Virus record (IMG/VR): IMGVR_UViG_3300020171_000013
Coordinates: 1-39,694 of that record
Origin: a virus
Reading direction: 5' to 3' (one strand)
Length of the DNA: 39,694 bases
The position numbers were made by a program, and so were the translations under genes. The notes under the pieces were generated by a model. It was not told the origin of the DNA. It searched no databases and worked only from the letters and a program-made list of their open reading frames with translations. This document shows positions 20,195 to 28,640 of the stretch, one piece after another (within the stretch, counting starts at the first letter, position 1; every line of letters begins with the position of its first letter).

Positions 20195-21543
20195 GCAAAA
20201 TCAAATCCTTTTTACAGACTCAATGGGCGGGCGCGGTGGCAATCTTGCTGGTGTTTGCCCTGGTCATCCCGCTTGTTTTCACCAAAGCTGACCCCCTGGT
20301 TGTGCAAGGCACAACCAACTTCGACGCGTTGGAGTTGTCAGAGACCCTGACCGTTACCGGGGCGTCCGCCCTGGACGGCGGCGCGACGGTCGGCGGCGGT
20401 TACGGCAGTACAGGTTGCACGCTCTCGACGGCTGGTGTCTTACAGTGTGACGGGGCAGCTACCACGAGCGGAGCGATTACCGCAGACAGCGCGGCCATTG
20501 GCGGGGGTTATGGCTCCACCGGCTGCACCCTGTCCAGCGCGGGTGTCCTGCAATGCGACGGTGCTGCAACCCTGGCAAGTACCCTAAGCGTGACCGGCGC
20601 TCCCACCTTTGGCGGCACGATGACCGTAAATGATAACGCCACCATCACCGGAACGGCCACGATTGGCGGGGCCACCTTCGGCGGGGGCTACGGCTCGACC
20701 GGGGCGACCATCTCGACCGCTGGCGTGGGTCAATTCAACGGCGCGCTTACGACTGATGGGGCATTGACTGCTGACAGCGGTGCATTCGGTGGTGGGTACG
20801 GTGCAACGGGCTGTACTGTCTCAAATGCCGGTGTTCTTCAATGTAATGGCGCAGCCACGACCGACGGTGCTCTAACCGCAGACTCCGGTTCGTTTGGCGG
20901 GGGCTTCGGCGCTACCGGCTGTACTGTCAGTTCCGCCGGGGTCTTGCAGTGTAACGACCGCGCTTACTTCGGATCAACCATCGGCGCAACGGGCGCAATC
21001 TCAACGACCGGCGCACTGACCGTAGATTCCGCCGCGATTGGTGGCGGGTATGGGTCTTCCGGGTGTTCGCTCTCCAATGCAGGCGTCATCCAGTGTAACG
21101 GCGCTGCGACATTTGCCAGCACCCTGAATGTAACTGGCGCGCCGACATTCGGCGGAACAACCACAATCAACGATAACGCGGCCATTACCGGAACGCTTGG
21201 GGTAGATGGTGTGCTGACCGCCAATAACGACCTAGTTGTGGATGACACCTTCAATATTGACGATACGGCCTATGTGTTGACCGGAACGCAAAACTTCTCG
21301 CCTTCGGCCAGTTTCTATGTCATGAATCCCGCTTCTGTGCTGACCCTCACCCTACAAACTGCGGGTATGTCGGCAGGCGATATTGTCATCATCGAAAACG
21401 TGGCCGCGGTCAATGTGACCATCGTGGATACTAATATCGTGACCTCCACCGGTGCTGCTCTAACGCTGGGTCAATACGACATCGTGGCGATCGTCTTCGA
21501 TGGTACTCGCTGGGTAGAAATGTACCTGCTCGCCAACAGCTAA
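20191..21543 (+). CDS. Membrane-anchored 12-residue-periodic beta-repeat protein
   Basis: 450 residues. A hydrophobic N-terminal helix (residues 12-30) could be a signal or anchor. Six GGGYG(S/A)TG units start near residues 68, 104, 164, 200, 236 and 284; all spacings are multiples of 12, as in a beta-helix. Five units carry a cysteine pair 11 residues apart (GCTLSTAGVLQC type). A longer repeat (ASTLSVTGAPTFGG) recurs 180 residues later. The C-terminal 100 residues form a separate beta domain. Likely a fibre or surface-exposed structural protein; the membrane-type N-terminus is odd for a virion part. Confidence 0.6.
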   Translation: MSKIKSFLQTQWAGAVAILLVFALVIPLVFTKADPLVVQGTTNFDALELSETLTVTGASALDGGATVGGGYGSTGCTLSTAGVLQCDGAATTSGAITADSAAIGGGYGSTGCTLSSAGVLQCDGAATLASTLSVTGAPTFGGTMTVNDNATITGTATIGGATFGGGYGSTGATISTAGVGQFNGALTTDGALTADSGAFGGGYGATGCTVSNAGVLQCNGAATTDGALTADSGSFGGGFGATGCTVSSAGVLQCNDRAYFGSTIGATGAISTTGALTVDSAAIGGGYGSSGCSLSNAGVIQCNGAATFASTLNVTGAPTFGGTTTINDNAAITGTLGVDGVLTANNDLVVDDTFNIDDTAYVLTGTQNFSPSASFYVMNPASVLTLTLQTAGMSAGDIVIIENVAAVNVTIVDTNIVTSTGAALTLGQYDIVAIVFDGTRWVEMYLLANS

Positions 21544-21550
21544 ACCAGAT

Positions 21551-21574
21551 GGGGCGGGGCGCAATCCCCGCCCC
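21551..21574 (+). terminator. Strong GC hairpin after the beta-repeat gene
   Basis: Perfect 9-base stem GGGGCGGGG/CCCCGCCCC with a 6-base loop, then TATTAT. It may reduce read-through or protect mRNA ends between the beta-repeat gene and the next gene. Confidence 0.6.
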
Positions 21575-21594
21575 TATTATCAGGAAGGTGTGAC

Positions 21595-22461
21595 ATGCCT
21601 CTTGGATCATGGGACGATTCCGCTGTAACTGACCCGGCCGCGCGCGGCTCGGTCATCTCTCTACTCAAAGGTCTTTTGACAAAGATTGTAGCCGGGGCGA
21701 CGAGTGCGCTGAAACTCGAAGACGCCGCGCACGCCTCGGGCGACGCCGGGGTAATGCCCCTGGCCGTCCGCAAGGACACCGCCGCTGGATTGGCCGGGGC
21801 GGATGGCGATTACGCGCCGCTGGAAGTGGACGCGTCTGGCAACCTGTGGACGAAAGACAGCGCCGCAGATGCGGTGCTTGGCACGACTGCGGGCGCGGCA
21901 GTCATCACGGACGCGGCTGGCACGATCCAGCAATATTTGAGGGGGCTTATCGCTCAATTCGCGACATTTCTCAGCCGCCTACCCGCTGCTCTTGGTGCTG
22001 GCGGCGGGCTAAAGGTTGACGGTTCGGGGACGGCGCTGCCCGTCAGCGGCTCGGTTACTGTTAGCGGAACAGCGACCGTTACTCAAGGCACAGCCGGGGC
22101 GAGCGCCTGGCCGGTGACAGAATACCCGGTGGCCTGTGCCTCAACCGATGTCCACGCTCCGGCAGTCAACACCGCTGCGGTTGTGACCTACGCTCAATCG
22201 GCCAACGTCAAGCACGTCATCACCGGGATTGCATGGTCATACGCTGGTGGTATTCCATCTGGTGGCAATCTCAAGGTCGAGGATGTATCCGGGACGACTG
22301 TCTTCACGATGGACATCACCGACAAAGGTGCTGGTTTTATCATGTTCCCGAAGCCGAAAAAGAGCGCGGCGGTCAACACGGCCATGATTATCACCCTGGC
22401 GGCTGGCGGGGCGGGCGTGACCGGTAAAGTATCAGTGGCAAACCACTGGACGGAGGCGTAA
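21595..22461 (+). CDS. Putative virion structural protein, 288 aa
   Basis: Gly/Ala/Thr-rich and beta-rich. The segment DAAHASGDAGVMPLAVRKD followed by GDYAPLEVDASGNLW is a pattern I associate with structural proteins of uncultured phages. A C-terminal jelly-roll-like part follows (VKHVITGIAWSYAGG, FIMFPKPKK). Good ribosome site GGAAGGTG. Probably part of a head- or fibre-associated complex together with its neighbours. Confidence 0.55.
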   Translation: MPLGSWDDSAVTDPAARGSVISLLKGLLTKIVAGATSALKLEDAAHASGDAGVMPLAVRKDTAAGLAGADGDYAPLEVDASGNLWTKDSAADAVLGTTAGAAVITDAAGTIQQYLRGLIAQFATFLSRLPAALGAGGGLKVDGSGTALPVSGSVTVSGTATVTQGTAGASAWPVTEYPVACASTDVHAPAVNTAAVVTYAQSANVKHVITGIAWSYAGGIPSGGNLKVEDVSGTTVFTMDITDKGAGFIMFPKPKKSAAVNTAMIITLAAGGAGVTGKVSVANHWTEA

Positions 22462-22462
22462 C

Positions 22463-23539
22463 ATGCCTGGTCTATCTGGTATCTTCGGGGGCGGGGGCGG
22501 ACTGGAAACAGACGGTCAGCTTACCGCGTACATGGTTGGCGACAGTGGCGACCAGCGCAAGGGACTTGCCAAATCGTACACCGTCCTATCTACCGGGCAG
22601 TACTCCGGCACGACCACCATAGACAGCTCACACTACGCGGCGGCTACCATTGCTTTTGTCGAAGCAACGAACAAAATCACCGATAGCGCCGGTTTGTTGG
22701 CAACTGTCAAAACCGGCGATACGATTGTAGTCTCCGGGGGGACGGCTAACGATAGCGTCTACACCGTTGTCACTGGTAATGTGGCTGGTGAAATTATCGT
22801 AGCCGAGGACGTGGTAGATGAGTTGGCCGGTGCTTACGTCACGATATGTAAGCGGGTGGCAATCAGCAACAACTGCGTGCTGGATAACGTGACTGGCGTC
22901 ATGTATCTCCGGTACACCACCGGTGGCCCGGCGCTCAAAGTCGGCGCAGCCAGCGATGGCAAATTGTGCTGGATTGACGCAACCAAAATTTACACCCTGC
23001 ACCCCGCTGCCGCCGATTTGCAGATGTTGACGACCGGTATCAAAATCGTCGGCGGTGCGGCAGAGCTACCGAGATACTTCGCCGGACAGGTTCTTGATTG
23101 TGCCGGGTTCGCAACGGCAGTCAATAACCTACCCGGATACCGCGTCACGTCCGTCGCCGTGAACGGCGCAGACCTGGACATCGGATTGTGGGCAGGCAAT
23201 CAAACGCTGGTAGCCGAGGCTGCTGCGGGCGCAAGATCAATCGGGTTGGTGTGTCAATCAATCTACGGGTTTGCGGCAGCGGCGAATGTGGCAGGGGTTG
23301 CGGGGTATTCGAATTTGCGAATACCGTATGACCTGGAGTTGTTGGCGCTCCGCGACATGGAAGCGCCAACCGCCGCTCCCGACGCGGTTGCGTTTCCCGC
23401 GTGGCCTGCGGATTACGTCTGGTCGTCTATTACGTCCCCGTCGAGTGCCGCTCTCGCCGTGCTCGTGTACTTCAACGGTGGCGACGTGGTCGGCGCTAGT
23501 AAGGCTTCTCCCTTCTTTTGTGCGCTGGTCAGGAGCTAG
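22463..23539 (+). CDS. Structural protein with DUF1566/C-type-lectin-like C-terminus
   Basis: 358 residues. The middle has CVLDNVTGVMYLR, and the C-terminal 80 residues contain YSNLRIPYDLELLALRD, FPAWPADYVWSSI and FFCALVRS. This order matches DUF1566 (Lcl-type) domains with a lectin-like fold often used for binding targets. It is likely a receptor- or surface-binding protein. No reverse transcriptase is nearby, so retroelement diversification is not supported. GGAGG precedes ATG 22463. Confidence 0.6.
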   Translation: MPGLSGIFGGGGGLETDGQLTAYMVGDSGDQRKGLAKSYTVLSTGQYSGTTTIDSSHYAAATIAFVEATNKITDSAGLLATVKTGDTIVVSGGTANDSVYTVVTGNVAGEIIVAEDVVDELAGAYVTICKRVAISNNCVLDNVTGVMYLRYTTGGPALKVGAASDGKLCWIDATKIYTLHPAAADLQMLTTGIKIVGGAAELPRYFAGQVLDCAGFATAVNNLPGYRVTSVAVNGADLDIGLWAGNQTLVAEAAAGARSIGLVCQSIYGFAAAANVAGVAGYSNLRIPYDLELLALRDMEAPTAAPDAVAFPAWPADYVWSSITSPSSAALAVLVYFNGGDVVGASKASPFFCALVRS

Positions 23540-23542
23540 ACC

Positions 23543-23965
23543 ATGATACTCACAACTCTAACCCTCCCCGAACTCCAGGCGATGACGAAAGCGCAAATCA
23601 CCACTGCTGTCAAGGATTACTTGATTGCCACGTACACCCGCAAGCAACTGATTGCCGGTATCGTTGGTCAGGAGCAGTCAACTGAGATCGTGACCCGGCA
23701 GCATTTCGCAGACGGGCAGATTGATAAGACGGTTGTCGTGACAAAAGATATCGAAACCGGCACGGTGTTGAGCAAGGTCGTCACGAATTGGACATACTAC
23801 GATACCCCAAAACGCGAGGTACATAAGATCATTACCCGGTACCTCGATCCTGTGGACGGTGAGTTAGGTCGAATTACCCGCACACACTACCGGGACGGCA
23901 GGCAACCGACTGTTGAAACGAGCGGCGTAATCCCTACTGGCGGAGCGATAGTCAAAACGGTGTAG
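23543..23965 (+). CDS. Hypothetical structural-region protein, 140 aa
   Basis: Starts with a short helical segment (LTLPELQAMTKAQITTAVKDY) and continues with long beta strands (KTVVVTKDIETGTVLSKVVT, THYRDGRQPTVE). AGGAG lies ahead of ATG 23543. Not recognised; position after the lectin-like protein suggests a chaperone or fibre accessory. Confidence 0.55.
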   Translation: MILTTLTLPELQAMTKAQITTAVKDYLIATYTRKQLIAGIVGQEQSTEIVTRQHFADGQIDKTVVVTKDIETGTVLSKVVTNWTYYDTPKREVHKIITRYLDPVDGELGRITRTHYRDGRQPTVETSGVIPTGGAIVKTV

Positions 23966-24002
23966 CACAGATAATCGGGCTTACATTACCTGAGTAAAAA
24001 CC

Positions 24003-24509
24003 ATGACAATCGGCACAAACTCCTACGGCAACACCACCACGATAGCAGTCCTTACCCCGCGTTGGGGTAATTCGAGCGGCGTATTCGATACCACCACGCA
24101 GCCGACATTGACGCAGTGCGAAGGTTTCTGCGACCAAGTTAGCGGCCTGCTCAATTCTATCCTGGCGCAAAACGGGTTCAAAATACCGGTCACGCAAGCT
24201 GATTGCGTGCTGGTGCTGGCGATGTTCGTCAACGAGGAAGTGGCCGCAATCATCGAAGGCCTACACGGCAGCGGGCGCTTCGGCCCCACCACGAAGCAGC
24301 CGGGAAAGGGGCGCTTCGCCCTGGTAATGGATGACGTGCAAACATTCATCACCACCCAGGCGGACGGCTTCGAGCGGTTGGGCGCTACCCGGACTTACGA
24401 TTGGGCTGACAGTATCGGCTTCCGCGGTCAAGACCAATCGGGCGCTGACACGTTCCCGATTTTCCAGCGCAAGAGTTTCGGCGAGACGTTCGCGGACATG
24501 GACACATGA
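24003..24509 (+). CDS. Head-tail connector-like protein
   Basis: 168 residues, first of four coupled neck genes. Helical middle (CDQVSGLLNSILAQNGFKI, VLVLAMFVNEEVAAIIEGL) as in HK97 gp6/SPP1 gp15 adaptors that bind under the portal. Function is inferred from order: connector, gp10-like, tail terminator, tail tube. Overlaps the next gene by ATGA. Confidence 0.6.
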   Translation: MTIGTNSYGNTTTIAVLTPRWGNSSGVFDTTTQPTLTQCEGFCDQVSGLLNSILAQNGFKIPVTQADCVLVLAMFVNEEVAAIIEGLHGSGRFGPTTKQPGKGRFALVMDDVQTFITTQADGFERLGATRTYDWADSIGFRGQDQSGADTFPIFQRKSFGETFADMDT

Positions 24510-25060
24510 CCAATACCATCGAGATCACTATCAGGCCGCCACTGCGCGATCTGCAGGGACGCTTTACGAAAGCGACCACTGACCTGCTCGAACAAAAGCG
24601 GGCGTCCGTCAAGAAGTTGGGGCGCGCGTGGCTCATGCTGGCGCGCACGGAAGCGCCCATCGGCAAAACAGGACGCTTTCGGGCAAGTATCAATTACCGC
24701 ACGTTTCAGGAAGGCAGTACGGTCGGCTTTCGCGGCTACGGCGCGCAGCCGCTCGGCACGTGGATCATCGAAGGCACGAAGACACACCCTATCCAGGCAA
24801 ACGCTGCCAACGCGCTCTGTTTCTTTTGGCCGAAGGCCGGGCGGTGGGTGGTTGTGCCGAAAGGCGGCGGATTCAAAACGCACGTGCGCGCCGATGGCAA
24901 GTTGTGGATTGGCAAGGGCCACGTTGACCACCCCGGCACGCAGCCCAACCCCTACAACGTCCGCGCCTATGACGCCTGGCGACCGGAGGCCGAAGTCGAA
25001 CTGCGGCGCATAAGCAAAAATTACATAGCAACCCTGCAAGGGAAAGGCACAACCGTATGA
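24506..25060 (+). CDS. HK97 gp10-like neck/head-closure protein
   Basis: 184 residues. Contains WLMLARTEAPIGKTGRFRAS (the helix and Gly turn of gp10-like proteins) and, near the C-terminus, VDHPGTQPNPYNVRAYDAW, the typical HPGT...P signature. It joins connector and tail. ATGA overlaps on both sides. Confidence 0.8.
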   Translation: MTNTIEITIRPPLRDLQGRFTKATTDLLEQKRASVKKLGRAWLMLARTEAPIGKTGRFRASINYRTFQEGSTVGFRGYGAQPLGTWIIEGTKTHPIQANAANALCFFWPKAGRWVVVPKGGGFKTHVRADGKLWIGKGHVDHPGTQPNPYNVRAYDAWRPEAEVELRRISKNYIATLQGKGTTV

Positions 25061-25527
25061 GCGAAGCCACGATTATGAGCGGCCTGGCGACGGCGATCAA
25101 GGCCATGGCTGAATTTGAAGACGCCGACGTGGTGGTAAACGATTGGGAGATTCTCGACAAATCCACAGCGGGCGCGCCGTTCGTCATCATCGAAAACGCC
25201 GAAGATTTTACCAGCCGACAGGATGTGCCAACCCCTCAAACATCCTGGCAAATCCTGGTCACGCTGGTCGAGAAATTCGTCAACGCAAAATCGTCATTTC
25301 AAACCACATTCTCGAATCTCGGAACGCGGCGGCAGGCGATCATCGACAAGATCAACAGCACGAACATTCGCTCGGCAGGCGGCCTGTCAGGGGTTAACAT
25401 CCCCGAGGTCAGGGGAGCTGGCGGTTTCTCGTACATCTACCCAGCCTACCTGTCGCCGGAGCAGCGGGCAGAAGCCACGCCCGATTTTGTGGCGCAGCGG
25501 ATAATTCTCGTTTGCGAGGAGTTTTAG
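25057..25527 (+). CDS. Tail terminator/completion-like protein
   Basis: 156 residues between the gp10-like and tail-tube genes. Alpha/beta pattern (LATAIKAMAEFEDADVVVND, PFVIIENAEDFTSRQ, QTSWQILVTLVEK) fits tail terminators that cap the tube. The role comes mainly from gene order. Confidence 0.6.
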   Translation: MSEATIMSGLATAIKAMAEFEDADVVVNDWEILDKSTAGAPFVIIENAEDFTSRQDVPTPQTSWQILVTLVEKFVNAKSSFQTTFSNLGTRRQAIIDKINSTNIRSAGGLSGVNIPEVRGAGGFSYIYPAYLSPEQRAEATPDFVAQRIILVCEEF

Positions 25528-26277
25528 ATGGCAAACACTGGCAAGAATAAACTCGTTCGGTGGGCGCGGCTATTCGTCGGCGGCTACGACCTGTCAGCGG
25601 ATAGCGTTGGCCTGGACAAGTGCGAAAACTCGATGGAGTTGGTCGAGTTGACGGGATGGAGCGATTCGGTTGTACATGGTCTCGCTAGCCAATCCCGCAA
25701 GGTCGGCATCTACGGCTATCAAGCCTATCTCAACGATACCGCTTTGAGCGGGGCATACACCATACTCAAAACGCCCGCCACGCGCACGGTTTCGCTGTTG
25801 TTTGGCGGCGGCGCTGAACCAACCTATGGCGACCCAGCCTATATCATTGACGCCGCACAAATCAACAACCTGGGCAGCTTCGAGAGCGGTTCTGCCCGCT
25901 TTGCGGCTGACTTCATCCCCCACCCCGCCTACTATCTGACGGGTAGCCCGCTGGCGGTCATCTTATCGCCCAACGTCGCCCGCACCGCCACATTCAACGG
26001 CACGAGCCACAACAACGGCGCGGCCTCCACGAATGGCTATCACGCGACCATGCATATCATTGCTTCCAGCGGCGGCACGTGGGCGTATACAATCGAGCAA
26101 TCAACTACCGGGGCGTTTGCAGGGGAAGAGACGACCCTGGCGACGTTCACCGTCAATGGTTCGGCGGTGACGGGCGAGTATAAAAGCGCAACCGGCAACG
26201 TGGCGCAATACCTGCGGGCGCGCGGCGTCCGCACGAGCGGCACGTGTACGGTCATCATCTGCATAGCACGTAAATAA
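25528..26277 (+). CDS. Tail tube protein A with extra C-terminal domain
   Basis: 249 residues with GAGGAG upstream. The N-terminal 150 residues (GKNKLVRWARLFVGGYDLSA, VELTGWSDSVVHGLAS, AYLNDTALSGAYT) are paralogous to the next gene. The C-terminal 100 residues are an added Ig-like beta domain (HIIASSGGTWAYTIEQSTTG). Probably a tube subunit or tube-decorating variant. Confidence 0.7.
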   Translation: MANTGKNKLVRWARLFVGGYDLSADSVGLDKCENSMELVELTGWSDSVVHGLASQSRKVGIYGYQAYLNDTALSGAYTILKTPATRTVSLLFGGGAEPTYGDPAYIIDAAQINNLGSFESGSARFAADFIPHPAYYLTGSPLAVILSPNVARTATFNGTSHNNGAASTNGYHATMHIIASSGGTWAYTIEQSTTGAFAGEETTLATFTVNGSAVTGEYKSATGNVAQYLRARGVRTSGTCTVIICIARK

Positions 26278-26289
26278 GGAGAGTGACAC

Positions 26290-26748
26290 ATGGCTGGTGT
26301 ACCTGGTAAAAACAAGTTAGAGCGCGGTATGCGCGTTTTGTTCGACAACAGCGCGAATCAACAGAAAGACCTGTCCGCCGATCTTGTCCCCGGCTCGTTC
26401 AGCGGATTCGGGTTCTCGTCTGACACCGTTGATATGACCGGTGTTTCGGATACGGTCGAGAACGGGTTGGCGAGCTGGCTCAAAGCACCTGTCAAGGCGA
26501 AGTTTTATCTCAACGACACCGCCACGACCGGGGCTTACACGGTGCTGGCTAACAACGTTGGCTATGTCGGTACGCTGACCGTCCAGGTCGGCAGCAACGG
26601 CGCAGCTCCTTCGACTGGCGACCCCAAGTTCGAAGGCGAATATACCCTCATCTCCGCGCCCATCGTCAACGAGGGCGGCAAGCTGGCGCTGGATGTGACC
26701 TGGGAACCTGGGTCGGCGACGGCGCCCGCGTTCGGCACGGTGGCATAG
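26290..26748 (+). CDS. Tail tube protein B (paralogue of A)
   Basis: 152 residues with AAGGAG. Shares GKNKLERGMRVLF, DLSADLVPGSF, MTGVSDTVENGLASW and FYLNDTATTGAYTVL with the upstream protein, so the two arose by duplication. It is followed by an intrinsic terminator and then the tape-measure gene. The usual pair of frameshifted tail chaperone genes is not present. Confidence 0.7.
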   Translation: MAGVPGKNKLERGMRVLFDNSANQQKDLSADLVPGSFSGFGFSSDTVDMTGVSDTVENGLASWLKAPVKAKFYLNDTATTGAYTVLANNVGYVGTLTVQVGSNGAAPSTGDPKFEGEYTLISAPIVNEGGKLALDVTWEPGSATAPAFGTVA

Positions 26749-26771
26749 TTGTACGGCTGTCAACAACCAAC

Positions 26772-26811
26772 CGGGAGCGGTAGCGCGGCGCACGCGGGCC
26801 GCTCCCGTTTT
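26772..26811 (+). terminator. Intrinsic terminator after the tail-tube genes
   Basis: CGGGAGCGG, 18-base loop, CCGCTCCCG, then TTTT. A classic hairpin plus T-run, probably partial, lowering tape-measure expression relative to the tube genes. Confidence 0.8.
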
Positions 26812-26831
26812 AGGTTTGATTGGATGGGCGC

Positions 26832-28640
26832 ATGGCTGACCAGATTCAAGTAGACGTGATTTTGAAGGCCGTCTCGTCTGGCTTCGAGAAAGTCAACGAC
26901 AACTGGACGCGGCTAAAATCTGCTATCAGTCTCGTTGAGACGGGGCTACGCACGGCGAAGCGGGTGTACGAAGAAACCATCGGCGTAACGATGGAATACG
27001 CCATGCAAATCAAGGATTTGGCGCGTAACACCCAACTGACCGCCGAAGAAACCAGCCGCCTGATCCAGTTGGGCGACGACTACGCCATCACCGCCGGGCA
27101 GCTATCGAGCGCCCTGGAGATGGCGGTCAAGCGCGGCTTCAAGCCCTCGGTCGAAAACCTGGCGGATTTGGCGGACGAGACCGCAAAACTGCATTCGCCA
27201 ACCGAGAAGGCCGCCAAACTTGCTGAGATATTTGGCAAGGGGTGGGAGACGCTGACCCCGATACTCTACCAGAGTGGCGACGCCATCCGCGAGCAGGCGG
27301 CGGCAATCTCCGATAAACTCATTCTCGACCAAGAAGCCATAGACAGGGCCGAAGAATTGCGGGTGGCGCAAGATGGGCTAAACGACGCCCTGCTATCTCT
27401 GTCCGTCACGGCGGGGCAAGATTTTATTCCGGCGATAACGAAGGCCGTCGAGGCTATGGAGTGGATGGTCAACAAAATCTCCGAAGCTAACGACATGGCG
27501 ACCGCCCTCAACGGTCAAATGGCGTTGATTCTAAAACTCTTGCGCCAGCAGGCGGGGGTATACGAAGAGGCCGCCAGCGCGTCGCACGCTTACGCAGAGG
27601 CACAGGAGGCTACTGCCGAAGCCACAACCGAGGCGGCAGCGGCCATAGACGACGCAAGTGCAGCAACCGAGCAGGGTAGCGCCGTGATGAGCGAGTATGT
27701 CCAGACCATGCTCGACGCCGCATCGAAAGTCCCCCACTTCACAAAGGCGCTGACAGACGAAGAAATCCAACTGGCGAAAAACAAGATCGCCCTTGACGCT
27801 GAAAAGGCTGGCCTCGACCGCGTGCAATTCGCAATCTCCGGGCCGGTACTTAGCGCATTCAAAAACTACACCACTGCCCTGGCTGACAACAAAGCCAAAC
27901 AGGCCGAGTTGACGGCGGAGATAAAACTTGCTCTATCTCAGGGATACTCTGCGACCGGCGAGAAGGTTACAGAGCTAAGAAACAGCCTGGGTGAACTCAT
28001 CACCGAAGAAGGGACGCTCGAAGAGCAGTACGCAGCCGCCACGCGTGAGATCATCTACCAAAAGCTGGCGATGGGACTGAGCGCACAGCAGGCGCTCGAC
28101 CTGGCGCGGAACATGGGATTGGTCAGCGAGACTGATTACAATCTCATAACCGCGACCGGAATACTAAACCAGGCGTTCAAGGACGGCAAAATAGGCGCCG
28201 ATGACCTGACATTGGCATCGCAGTATCTCGAAACCGCCCTGGCCGATGGCGTGTTGACGGCGGACGAATTGCAGGTCATTCTCAACAGATTCGGCGACAA
28301 AGAGTTTACCTACACATTCGACGGCGAGATGACGGGTGATTGGCCGCTGGGAAGCGGCGGCGGCACGTCCGGCGGAACTGGCCAGGGCGGCGGGTATGGC
28401 GGCGATGACCCCGACCCGGTTATAGACGGTGACGATATTCCTGATCCAGATGAGGGATTCGGGGAAGGCGGCGCAGGTGGCGGCGATACCAACAAGGGCG
28501 GCGGCGCGGGCGTGATGATAAATAACACTTTTTACATCTCCGGCGCGGACCCCGTTGCAATAGCTAATCAAGTTGTGCAAATTCTCGAAACACAAGTGCG
28601 GCAGGCGGAGCGATCCGGTGGCCGTTGGGCAGGTGGATGA
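26832..28640 (+). CDS. Tape measure protein
   Basis: About 602 residues from ATG 26832 (a TTG four codons earlier is possible). Long helical regions (YEETIGVTMEYAMQIKDLAR, EEAASASHAYAEAQEATAEA), the phrase LSVTAGQDFIPAITKAVEAM typical of tape measures, and a Gly/Asp-rich linker before a short C-terminal helix. It sets tail length; at about 1.5 angstrom per residue it predicts a tail near 90 nm. ATGA overlap with the next gene. Confidence 0.8.
   Translation: MADQIQVDVILKAVSSGFEKVNDNWTRLKSAISLVETGLRTAKRVYEETIGVTMEYAMQIKDLARNTQLTAEETSRLIQLGDDYAITAGQLSSALEMAVKRGFKPSVENLADLADETAKLHSPTEKAAKLAEIFGKGWETLTPILYQSGDAIREQAAAISDKLILDQEAIDRAEELRVAQDGLNDALLSLSVTAGQDFIPAITKAVEAMEWMVNKISEANDMATALNGQMALILKLLRQQAGVYEEAASASHAYAEAQEATAEATTEAAAAIDDASAATEQGSAVMSEYVQTMLDAASKVPHFTKALTDEEIQLAKNKIALDAEKAGLDRVQFAISGPVLSAFKNYTTALADNKAKQAELTAEIKLALSQGYSATGEKVTELRNSLGELITEEGTLEEQYAAATREIIYQKLAMGLSAQQALDLARNMGLVSETDYNLITATGILNQAFKDGKIGADDLTLASQYLETALADGVLTADELQVILNRFGDKEFTYTFDGEMTGDWPLGSGGGTSGGTGQGGGYGGDDPDPVIDGDDIPDPDEGFGEGGAGGGDTNKGGGAGVMINNTFYISGADPVAIANQVVQILETQVRQAERSGGRWAGG

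Noticed and set aside
22463-23539. Diversity-generating retroelement target in the DUF1566-like protein
   Set aside because: DUF1566 proteins are common targets, but no reverse transcriptase or template repeat was seen in the window.
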